A stretch of DNA of 8,311 bases, taken from assembly GCA_050942695.1 (NCBI GenBank), contig JBMNNU010000139.1:1-8311 (forward strand), written 5' to 3'. The position numbers were made by a program, and so were the translations under genes. The notes below the pieces were generated by a model that was given only the letters and a program-made list of their open reading frames with translations, was not told where the DNA came from and did not search any database. Source of the stretch: JBMNNU01 sp050942695 (GTDB lineage Bacteria; Chloroflexota; UBA6077). Each line of letters starts with the position of its first letter. Position 1 is the first letter of the stretch. Below are positions 1 through 5,121 of this stretch, piece after piece.

Positions 1-413
1 TGGCCGACATCGCCATTGGTGTCGCAATGTCGTTCGCCACCAACGTTTTCAGCACGATTTTTGTGCTTTGGGAAGTTATAGCCGCCTTCGTTACATTTGC
101 CTTGATGTTCCTAGTGTTCTTTCTGTTGTATCGCTTCTCCCCCATGTGCGGGCTTACAGGGATGGATGTGTGGAGAGGAGCGTTGATCATTGCCCTGGTC
201 TGGACCCTTTTAAGGAGCTTTTTTGCCCTCTATATCACCTATTTTACAGACTACGCCTCCGCTTATGGCCCTATCGCGGCCGTTATCGTCTTTCTTGTCT
301 GGCTCTACCTGGCCCATAACCTCATCCTGTTCGGTGCGGCCTTGACCTATGTCATGCGACTGGAGGCCCGGGGGGTTCACGAACCCAGGGACCTGCCGTG
401 TGGGGAGCCCTGA
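1..413 (+). CDS. YihY/virulence factor BrkB family membrane protein (5' truncated by window)
   Basis: This is the C-terminal part of an integral membrane protein; the frame is open to the left edge (first full codon at base 3), so the true start lies outside. About 136 residues are visible of a family usually 280-320 long. The methionine encoded at 27 is probably internal, because the preceding in-frame residues (ADIAIGVA) fit an amphipathic stretch. Visible are a long hydrophobic segment (VIAAFVTFALMFLVFFLLY), the polar turn RFSP, a second segment (GALIIALVWTLL), the family-typical loop ending YASAYGPIAAVIVFLVWLYL, and the last helix, which carries GAALTYV and then a short charged tail. The order 'YG..aavi..lvWLYl...illfGAalt' is the hallmark of the YihY/BrkB C terminus. 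Family members are inner-membrane proteins of uncertain function (once taken for RNase BN). The family call is firm; the role is not known. Confidence 0.88.
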   Translation, partial: ADIAIGVAMSFATNVFSTIFVLWEVIAAFVTFALMFLVFFLLYRFSPMCGLTGMDVWRGALIIALVWTLLRSFFALYITYFTDYASAYGPIAAVIVFLVWLYLAHNLILFGAALTYVMRLEARGVHEPRDLPCGEP

Positions 414-459
414 TGGTGAAAATATCGCTTGAGCAATGGTTGGTGAGTTGACTCCCTGG

Positions 460-493
460 CTACCCCCAGGTAGACTAACGGTGCTTTTGCACC
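460..493 (+). other. Two consecutive small stem-loops in the BrkB/hypothetical gene spacer
   Basis: The 102-bp spacer carries CTACC-ccca-GGTAG at 460-473 (an alternative CCTGG/CCAGG pairing uses 455-459 with 466-470), then GGTGC-TTTT-GCACC at 480-493. Both stems are perfect but only 5 bp, and neither is followed by a clear T-run. They could be a weak terminator for the BrkB gene or structure in the leader of the next gene. No convincing promoter was seen between the two genes. Confidence 0.3.
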
Positions 494-515
494 ACCTTCT
501 TAATGGGATGCCAAG

Positions 516-1034
516 ATGCCTGAACAGTCCCTCCAATTGAACAGCATCCCATCGAACCGTAACGCGAATGGGCTCAACCCATTAAGCTATCTAAAGCGGA
601 AACGCGATGAGCGTTTCCTGCGAGAGCGCGACGACCTGCGTCGCTATCTGGAGTCGGCTCTGCCGTTAGCCGAAGATGTCGATCGCCTCTACCGGGAATG
701 GCGCAAGGCCGTGCAGATTTCAGAGCCGATCAAGGACTGCCAGAAAGCGGCGAATGTCACAGCGATCTACTGGTGGCAGATAACCGAGCGGCTAAGGGTG
801 TTCCGAGAGTATGTCCCGCCGAAAACCGGACAGCGTTACCACAACCGATTCATGAATGCCCTAACTAACGCGAGCGTGGGCACCGAGATACTGAAAAACG
901 GTTTTCGGTTCAATAAGTTCGCAGATGTGAGCAGAGGGATCGGCTACCTGGATGAATACCTGAAGTCGATGTCTCAAGCTGAAGCCGAAATGGGGCGCCT
1001 GCTACGGAAATACCGCTTCATCGACGACGAATAA
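516..1034 (+). CDS. Hypothetical protein, 172 aa, basic and predominantly helical
   Basis: I do not recognise a family. The ATG at 516 is preceded by only a weak ribosome-binding site; in-frame alternatives downstream would remove little. The N terminus (residues 1-25) is polar and likely disordered. Residues 26-75 are highly charged (LKRKRDERFLRERDDLRRYL, then DRLYREWRKAV) and should form long helices, possibly a coiled coil. The middle (77-115) holds aromatic residues (YWWQITERLRVF); residues 118-172 look helical and end with an acidic tail (DDE). There is no signal peptide or transmembrane segment, so it is probably cytosolic. Codon pattern and uninterrupted length over 519 bases support a real gene. 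It stands alone on the + strand, converging with the HAD gene cluster. No function is assigned. Confidence 0.72.
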   Translation: MPEQSLQLNSIPSNRNANGLNPLSYLKRKRDERFLRERDDLRRYLESALPLAEDVDRLYREWRKAVQISEPIKDCQKAANVTAIYWWQITERLRVFREYVPPKTGQRYHNRFMNALTNASVGTEILKNGFRFNKFADVSRGIGYLDEYLKSMSQAEAEMGRLLRKYRFIDDE

Positions 1035-1119
1035 AAAAACAGCAAAATTTCGCGTTGATGCCTACTGGTAAGATCGTGGGGAATGGGCAAGCGTATCTCA
1101 GAAATAGCTTTTCGCCAAT

Positions 1120-1821
1120 CTACGGCAAGAGGTTGAGCAGTTCGCGCAGCGACGGGATTTTTTGTTTGTCTGAAGGACCTGTGCCGTCACGATCGAGATG
1201 TAATGCTTCGATGCCCGCGCCGCGCGCACCCAGCACGTCGGCCTCATAGTCATCGCCGATATGGATCGCGCGGTGGGGCGGAACCCCAGCCCTGTCGAGG
1301 GCTATCTCAAATATCCGGCGATCCGGCTTTTCCACGCCTACAGCCGCTGAGGCAACTATAAAATCGACATGGCCGCTGATCCCATGGGTTTCGCAGATCG
1401 AGGGAAGCCTGGAATCCCAGTTGGACACGATACCCAACCTGTAGCTACGCTTCTTCAACTCCAACAGGACATCAAGCGCCTCAGGGTAAGGGCGGTAGGT
1501 TTCCGGTCGCCCGAAGGTCATCCACATCTCATCCACGAACCTTTCCAGGCCGTTTTTCATCCCCAATCGGTGGAACAGCTTGCTGTTGAAGGTCTTCCAC
1601 CATGCTTTTGTGGCCTCATCAGAGGTATCGAAGGCGGCTTGGGTATCTGTGAGAAGCCTGGTTTCAGCCCAGAGAGCGCGGATCGCCGATGCTATCTCTT
1701 TGTGGCCGATCTGGTAGCCCAATCTGGCGCATACCTCGCCGTATACTGCAGCCGTAGATGGGTGTGCGGTGATTAGAGTCCCTTGAGCGTCCAGGAATAC
1801 TACATCGTATCGACGCTGCAT
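1120..1821 (-). CDS. HAD superfamily (subfamily IA, DREG-2/HDHD3-like) hydrolase
   Basis: A 233-aa haloacid-dehalogenase-fold hydrolase. Motif I is VVFLDAQGTL with nucleophile Asp11 and Thr15; motif II is IVSNWD with Ser133; motif III is GVEKPD with Lys165; motif IV is HIGDDYEAD with Asp190, Asp191 and Asp195 for Mg2+. Residues ~17-110 form the helical type-I cap. The residue two after the nucleophile, Asp in classical phosphatases, is Gln13; DREG-2/HDHD3-like proteins (DAVGT, DVKDT) and 2-haloacid dehalogenases (DAYGT) also deviate there, so the substrate cannot be named. The frame is open to 1896, but I choose the ATG at 1821: the extra 25 residues would lie inside the upstream gene, and GGGGAG sits 9 nt before this ATG. 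The start overlaps the upstream stop as TGATG, implying translational coupling. Cytosolic; phosphatase most likely. Confidence 0.9.
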   Translation of the reverse strand: MQRRYDVVFLDAQGTLITAHPSTAAVYGEVCARLGYQIGHKEIASAIRALWAETRLLTDTQAAFDTSDEATKAWWKTFNSKLFHRLGMKNGLERFVDEMWMTFGRPETYRPYPEALDVLLELKKRSYRLGIVSNWDSRLPSICETHGISGHVDFIVASAAVGVEKPDRRIFEIALDRAGVPPHRAIHIGDDYEADVLGARGAGIEALHLDRDGTGPSDKQKIPSLRELLNLLP

Positions 1822-2297
1822 CACGCATGTCTCCCCATTGGCGCCTGTTGCGCGATTAACCTCGTCACAAAGGCGAGAAAGCGCGACAAAGCCCACAATG
1901 AGACAGTTATCGCGAGAGCGCCGACGAGAGGTTGTCCTAGAACAGGGAAAAGGGGTTCACGCATCCAGAGGTGCCAGAATAGCAGCAGCCAGCCAATCTC
2001 CAAGGGCAATCTGACGAACTGCTCCAAAAGGTCGATCAGATAGACATTTACCTTGAGCCGGGAAGGGATTACTGCCGATACGAACCCTAAGGCGACCACG
2101 GTGAGCGCCCCTATCCACCAGCCGGTGTGCCAGCCTAAAATGATTACCTCTGCCGGCCATAGCAATGCGGCCATGGCTACGGGGACTCGTCGCCAGAGAG
2201 CCTGATCGGCGATAAGCTGTCTTTCTACATTTTGCCGCGAGTAGTTGATCACGGAACAATTGTAGCACGGTTTTACCGTAGACCGGAAGGGCGACAT
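1821..2297 (-). CDS. Hypothetical membrane protein with about four transmembrane helices
   Basis: A 158-aa protein with a polar N terminus of about 37 residues, then hydrophobic segments at roughly 38-56, 58-78, 97-113 and 122-144, and a short basic C terminus. The positive-inside rule favours both ends in the cytoplasm. I do not recognise the family. The ATG at 2297 lies 14 nt after the upstream stop codon, with a modest AGGAAG site overlapping that stop, which fits an operon. An alternative GTG at 2252 would give MINYSRQN... and lies immediately downstream of an extended -10 sequence, so the first 15 residues (with two cysteines) are uncertain. The stop overlaps the HAD start by one base (TGATG), so the two proteins are probably made at linked rates; this suggests, but does not prove, a shared process. 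Confidence 0.75.
   Translation of the reverse strand: MSPFRSTVKPCYNCSVINYSRQNVERQLIADQALWRRVPVAMAALLWPAEVIILGWHTGWWIGALTVVALGFVSAVIPSRLKVNVYLIDLLEQFVRLPLEIGWLLLFWHLWMREPLFPVLGQPLVGALAITVSLWALSRFLAFVTRLIAQQAPMGRHA
2259..2279 (-). promoter_or_regulatory. Possible extended -10 promoter with overlapping palindrome
   Basis: On the - strand TGCTACAAT (2267-2259) matches an extended -10, with no recognisable -35 at 17 bp. Just upstream lies the palindrome ACGGT-AAA-ACCGT (2279-2267), which could be an operator. The predicted start point falls at about 2252, exactly at an in-frame GTG of the membrane-protein gene, so the transcript would be leaderless. The alternative is that this is simply coding sequence for residues 6-13 of that gene. 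Confidence 0.3.
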
Positions 2298-2311
2298 GCG
2301 CCCGACGCTTC

Positions 2312-2530
2312 CTATTCGTCCTCTTCCGGCGTTACGATCTCGTATTCTTCGTAAAAGTCGGTGTATTTGGCTAGCTCTTCATCCCATGCTCCTGCTTCTA
2401 CCAGGTCCTCGGCTGTCCAGGTGCTGAGGCCGGGGATAATCTCTTCGATCCCTGTGGAGGTGCGGATCCTGCTGGGATGTTTCCGTCGTTTGCGTCTGAT
2501 GGTGGAGATACCAGATACGTCTTCTCGCAA
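2312..2530 (-). CDS. Small hypothetical protein with basic N terminus and acidic C terminus, 72 aa
   Basis: No family recognised. The protein begins with a TTG codon at 2530; GAGGA at 2541-2537 sits 6 nt upstream, which is what fixes this start. The frame continues open for 13 codons further to a TAA but contains no better start with a site. Residues 8-24 are rich in Arg/Lys (IRRKRRKHPSRIR); residues 27-45 contain a Gly/Pro-rich patch (IEEIIPGLSTWTAEDL); the last 20 residues are strongly acidic and tyrosine-rich (DFYEEYEIVTPEEDE). There is no membrane segment. The charge split suggests a nucleic-acid or protein adaptor, but that is a guess. It is probably the first gene of the set leading to the membrane protein and HAD hydrolase, with 14 nt to the next start. 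Confidence 0.6.
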   Translation of the reverse strand: MREDVSGISTIRRKRRKHPSRIRTSTGIEEIIPGLSTWTAEDLVEAGAWDEELAKYTDFYEEYEIVTPEEDE

Positions 2531-2672
2531 TTGCTGTCCTCGTAATGCTTGGTCTACGGTAGGCGTACATTGTTACCATAGTATTACTGGCGCTGCGGAT
2601 ATCGAAGGTAGATAAGGCAGTAACTGTGCCAACGGTTATCATTTATCATTTCGCTGATGCCGCAGGGGGGTA

Positions 2673-2701
2673 TTGACATTATTTATATTCCCGTATATTC
2701 T
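2673..2701 (+). promoter_or_regulatory. Sigma-70-type promoter for the 2.7-3.0 kb transcript
   Basis: TTGACA at 2673-2678 is a perfect -35, followed by a 17-bp AT-rich spacer and TATTCT at 2696-2701 (4 of 6 to the -10 consensus). Transcription would start near 2708 and run right. This is the best promoter-like match in the window and it faces away from any conventional gene: only a tiny ORF and structured sequence lie between it and the terminator at 2957. Confidence 0.62.
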
Positions 2702-2761
2702 GTTATCATCCTGGCGCTGGGGACGCATACACCGACATCCACCGAAAGGAGGGATTAAGCG

Positions 2762-2806
2762 GTGAGTGTACAGAAAATGTTTGGAGTTTGGCAGATTGAT
2801 GGGTAA
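2762..2806 (+). CDS. Possible 14-residue leader peptide
   Basis: GTG at 2762 opens a 14-codon frame (MSVQKMFGVWQIDG) ending in TAA at 2804. It is preceded by AAAGGAGGG at 2745-2753, among the strongest Shine-Dalgarno matches in the window, about 9 nt before the start. The frame overlaps the 5' arm of the 2784-2792/2815-2823 stem, so a ribosome reading it would melt that stem and favour the competing 2808-2816/2826-2834 hairpin. That is the arrangement of a translation-sensing attenuator or a ribosome-controlled RNA switch. There is a single Trp codon and no run of one amino acid, so no specific amino-acid sensing is indicated. Coding status is unproven. Confidence 0.32.
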   Translation: MSVQKMFGVWQIDG

Positions 2807-2834
2807 AGCCCTGCGCCAAACTCGCGCGCAGGGC
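2784..2834 (+). promoter_or_regulatory. Two mutually exclusive 9-bp stems (switch-like or pseudoknot)
   Basis: GAGTTTGGC (2784-2792) pairs perfectly with GCCAAACTC (2815-2823). GCCCTGCGC (2808-2816) pairs perfectly with GCGCAGGGC (2826-2834). The 3' arm of the first and the 5' arm of the second share bases 2815-2816 and each lies in the other's loop, so full-length stems cannot coexist; shortened ones could form an H-type pseudoknot, although the 4-nt connector would be tight. Both stems are GC-rich enough to be stable. Confidence 0.5.
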
Positions 2835-2956
2835 AAATTTGGACTCAGGGGCAACCCGACTCCTTGAGGCCAGGCCACCGCAGACGAGCCTCGTCATAAG
2901 CTGGCAAAAACCGGTCATGTGAGACCTCTCGGGTGGCTTACTGAGATCGAACAATT

Positions 2957-2988
2957 GAGGCCCCGATATCCATCGGGGCCTCTTCTTT
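2957..2988 (+). terminator. Strong intrinsic terminator, probably bidirectional
   Basis: A perfect 11-bp stem GAGGCCCCGAT/ATCGGGGCCTC (2957-2967 and 2972-2982) closes an ATCC loop and is followed on the + strand by TTCTTT. On the - strand it sits 27 nt after the ggt-like stop codon and is followed by AATTGTT, a weaker tail. It can therefore end both the rightward RNA and the leftward ggt transcript. Confidence 0.85.
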
Positions 2989-3009
2989 GTGCTCCCTATT
3001 TCGTTACCG

Positions 3010-4653
3010 TTACCACCCGACCGCGTATGCATCCCTCCTTGGGTCGGACCCTCCACACAGGACGCCGGTTTCAGGATCTCTCAGCACGCCCTTTACGCTC
3101 CCAAAGGTCAGCGTTGGGTCTACCTTAACCGTGTGCCCTTTCTTGCGAAGCGCATCCAGCACCTCAGGCGGGAAGCCGTTTTCCAGCCGCAGTTCGTAGG
3201 GGGCTGTGATATCAGAGGGTACGGTGCCGGGGGTAGATGACCAGCGAGGTGCTTCGATCGCCTCCTGCAGGCTCATACCGAAATCGATGATATTGCTTAT
3301 GATCTGGAAGTTTACTTGCACCTGGTCGTCGGCACCGGGCGTTCCGCCCACCAGGAATGGCTGGCCGTCGCGGAACACCATGTAGGTGTTGAGCGTGTGA
3401 GCCGTCCGCTTGCCGGGGGCCAGCGCGTTCGGGTGAGCGGGGTCCAGGAAGAACGCGGAGAGCCGGTTGTTGAACACGATACCTGTATCCCCAGCGACGA
3501 ACCCTGATCCGAATGAATTGTAGATACTCTGGATCATCGAGACAGCGTTGCCCTCGGCATCGATGACGCAGTGGTAGGTTGTATCTGAGCCTGTCGAAGC
3601 TACGATACCGGGAGCGGCAGCCACAATCGCGCGGTCTGGATCGACCTTTTTCCGCCGTTGTGATGCGTATTCTTTGGATAGAAGCTCGTCCATCGGGATT
3701 TTGATATGAGCAGGGTCTCCGAGGTACCTGAGCCTATCGGCAAAGGCCAGTTTCTTACATTCCACCATCAGGTGGATGGCTTCCGCCGATTGCGCGCCCA
3801 TACTCGCCAGGTCGAAGCCTTCCGCGAGCGCCAACTGCTGCAAAAGGATGTGGCCTTGGGAAACCGGAGGTTGCTCGTAGACAGTGTAACCCCGGTAATC
3901 TACCTGAATAGGATCCAGCAACTCAGCCTCGTATCCTGCCAGGTCATCTCTGGATAGCAGCCCTCCCTCCTGTTCCATGGCGTCGGCAATAGCTTCCGCT
4001 ATTGGGCCGCGGTAGTATGCGTCGGCGCCACCCTCCTGCAGTATTCGCAGGGTGCGCGCTAGGTTCGGCTGCTTCAGTATCTCGCCCTGTCGATAAGGTC
4101 TTCCTTCCGGTAGAAAGGTGTTGACCCATTGTTGGTATTTGTTGAGTTGCTGAGCTCTTTCCGCCAGCGCCTTGGATAGATAGAGAGAGACTGGAGCACC
4201 CCGATCTGCGAACTCCACGGCTTGTGCCAGGACGTGTGATAGAGGCATGGTTCCGAAGTGATCGAGCGCCATTTGCCATCCAGCCACACAACCTGGGGTT
4301 TCCACAGCTAGTGGGCCGTCCATAGGGATATAGCGCATACCGCGATTGCGGAAAAACTCGATTGTCGCATTTTTTGGCGCCGGACCGCTGGCATTGATTG
4401 CAACGACCCGCCCCTCCTTGGCCAGATAGATCAAGCAAAAAAGGTCGCCGCCGATAGAGGTCATGTGGGGTCTTATCACGCACAGCACAGCAGAGGATGC
4501 TATGGCGGCGTCAACCACATTCCCTCCCTCCATGAGCACATTGAGCCCAGCCTGAGCAGCAAGGGGGTGTCCGGCGGAGACCATTCCTCTGGTTCCCATT
4601 ACAATTGGTCGGCCAGTAGGTCGTCCGGTGCCCTCAATCCAAGATGCTTTCAC
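3010..4653 (-). CDS. Gamma-glutamyltransferase family protein (YwrD-like, no signal peptide)
   Basis: A 547-aa N-terminal-nucleophile hydrolase. The family is made as a proenzyme that cleaves itself before a Thr; here the site is SDTTYHCVIDAEGNAV with Thr358 the expected nucleophile, giving a ~357-residue large and ~190-residue small subunit. Other family marks are GGNVVDAAIA (43-52), SIGGDLF (66-72), ETPGCVAGW (118-126), NSFGSGFVAGDTGIVFNN (379-396) and GGTPGADDQ (436-444). The last is the form of the YwrD-like branch rather than the classical GSPGG. The large subunit has NASGPAP where classical enzymes have an Arg-containing segment binding the glutamate carboxylate. There is no signal peptide, unlike secreted GGTs, so the protein is probably cytosolic. 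Start GTG at 4653 is fixed by GGAGGT 8 nt upstream. Substrate may be glutathione, another gamma-glutamyl compound or an acylated amine; I would not name it ggt without assay. Confidence 0.9.
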   Translation of the reverse strand: MKASWIEGTGRPTGRPIVMGTRGMVSAGHPLAAQAGLNVLMEGGNVVDAAIASSAVLCVIRPHMTSIGGDLFCLIYLAKEGRVVAINASGPAPKNATIEFFRNRGMRYIPMDGPLAVETPGCVAGWQMALDHFGTMPLSHVLAQAVEFADRGAPVSLYLSKALAERAQQLNKYQQWVNTFLPEGRPYRQGEILKQPNLARTLRILQEGGADAYYRGPIAEAIADAMEQEGGLLSRDDLAGYEAELLDPIQVDYRGYTVYEQPPVSQGHILLQQLALAEGFDLASMGAQSAEAIHLMVECKKLAFADRLRYLGDPAHIKIPMDELLSKEYASQRRKKVDPDRAIVAAAPGIVASTGSDTTYHCVIDAEGNAVSMIQSIYNSFGSGFVAGDTGIVFNNRLSAFFLDPAHPNALAPGKRTAHTLNTYMVFRDGQPFLVGGTPGADDQVQVNFQIISNIIDFGMSLQEAIEAPRWSSTPGTVPSDITAPYELRLENGFPPEVLDALRKKGHTVKVDPTLTFGSVKGVLRDPETGVLCGGSDPRRDAYAVGW

Positions 4654-4661
4654 AGCCCGTT

Positions 4662-4667
4662 ACCTCC
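4662..4667 (-). promoter_or_regulatory. Ribosome-binding site fixing the GTG start of the ggt-like gene
   Basis: GGAGGT on the - strand, 8 nt before GTG at 4653. It decides in favour of this non-ATG start over the internal methionines at residues 19 and 24. Confidence 0.75.
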
Positions 4668-4708
4668 ATAGACATAGGCGCCGCAGTGGGAGTATCCATT
4701 TGGGGATC

Positions 4709-4748
4709 GTTGCGGGGCACATATTCGAGCAGCGCGAGCGCGCGCAAC
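4709..4748. other. GC-rich inverted repeat between PII-like and ggt-like genes
   Basis: In the 138-bp spacer, GTTGCG (4709-4714) pairs with CGCAAC (4743-4748), and the GC-alternating run between (4731-4743) can fold on itself. No T-run follows in either direction, so it is not a clear terminator. The spacer shows no obvious promoter, leaving open whether ggt is read through from the PII-like gene or has its own start. Confidence 0.3.
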
Positions 4749-4791
4749 ACGATCTGATGGTATTTCGAGTGGTCGGTTCAACAATAAAAAA

Positions 4792-5121
4792 TTAGTCCAG
4801 GTTATGGCAGATGCCTATCACTTTCTCCACATCGATGACGAAGGCTAATCCTCGACCGGGCTTCTCGATCTCGATGCTGTTGCCTATGGACTCCAATATT
4901 CGCTGCACTTTGGCCTTCGGTGTTAAAATCAGCACGATCTCCTTCTCGGGTTCAATCGCCATTCCGAGTATACTGGCTTTCTCGTGTATCCCAGTTCCCC
5001 TGCCGTTTAGTATTGTTCCACCTTCCGCACCAGCTTGCCTTGCAGCATCCATGACGGTTTCAGCTTTGCCTTTACGCACAATTGTGACGATGAGTTGAAG
5101 TGCTATCTTGTTGCAGTTCAT
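4792..5121 (-). CDS. PII-like (GlnB/CutA-fold) signalling protein
   Basis: A 109-aa soluble protein of the P-II nitrogen-regulator type, which forms trimers and binds small effectors (adenylyl nucleotides in known members) at subunit clefts. Visible are the first strand QLIVTIVRKGKAETVMDAA (9-27), the GAEGGTILNGRGTG segment (31-44) leading into a shortened T-loop, the strand IEPEKEIVLILTP (56-68), and the C-terminal GRGLAFVIDVEKVIGI (89-104). The T-loop is short and I see no tyrosine like the uridylylated Tyr51 of GlnB, so it is unlikely to be modified that way. ATG at 5121 overlaps the DUF1538 stop as ATGA, with AAAGGA close upstream. Context makes it the likely regulator of the two adjacent membrane proteins. 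It could sense nucleotides or second messengers; the ligand cannot be read from sequence. Confidence 0.82.
   Translation of the reverse strand: MNCNKIALQLIVTIVRKGKAETVMDAARQAGAEGGTILNGRGTGIHEKASILGMAIEPEKEIVLILTPKAKVQRILESIGNSIEIEKPGRGLAFVIDVEKVIGICHNLD

Larger units (their letters stand above)
2708..2988 (+). ncRNA. Candidate structured RNA (about 280 nt) with its own promoter and terminator
   Basis: The segment lies between the TTGACA/TATTCT promoter and a strong intrinsic terminator, and holds no ORF longer than 23 codons that I would credit on this strand. It is dense in stems: 2784-2792 with 2815-2823 (9 bp); 2808-2816 with 2826-2834 (9 bp, GCCCTGCGC/GCGCAGGGC); 2844-2851 with 2861-2868 (8 bp, two G-U); 2883-2887 with 2891-2895 (GACGA/TCGTC), with an alternative 2866-2870/2888-2892 (GAGGC/GCCTC); then the terminator stem. 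I compared it by eye with RNase P RNA, tmRNA, SRP RNA, 6S RNA, T-box, cobalamin, SAM, TPP and c-di-GMP riboswitch cores and found no match. It may be a small RNA or an attenuated leader. Boundaries are inferred from the promoter and terminator only. Confidence 0.42.

Noticed and set aside
1035..1119. Terminator between the converging 172-aa and HAD genes
   Set aside because: There is a run of A/T near 1034-1040, but I find no GC-rich stem of adequate length in the 85-bp gap.
1822..1896. N-terminal extension of the HAD protein to the codon at 1896
   Set aside because: The extension lies within the upstream membrane-protein gene, adds no HAD feature, and a coupled ATG with RBS exists at 1821.
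2379..2642. An 87-codon - strand frame overlapping the small acidic-tailed gene
   Set aside because: Its translation is Arg/His/Gln-rich and unlike a folded protein, while the competing frame has a good RBS and a sensible charge pattern. An alternate frame there cannot be fully excluded.
2923..2960. Resemblance to a TPP riboswitch (GGGTGGCTTACTGAGAT)
   Set aside because: The second TPP core (ACCCTTTGAACCTGAT) is missing, and no thiamine gene follows; a chance match.
2706..3056. Open frames on the - strand (2706-3056 and 2639-2878) in the large intergenic region
   Set aside because: They cross the terminator stem and the 3' end of the ggt-like gene, have low-complexity Pro/Arg/Ser-rich translations and no ribosome-binding site; they are probably chance frames.
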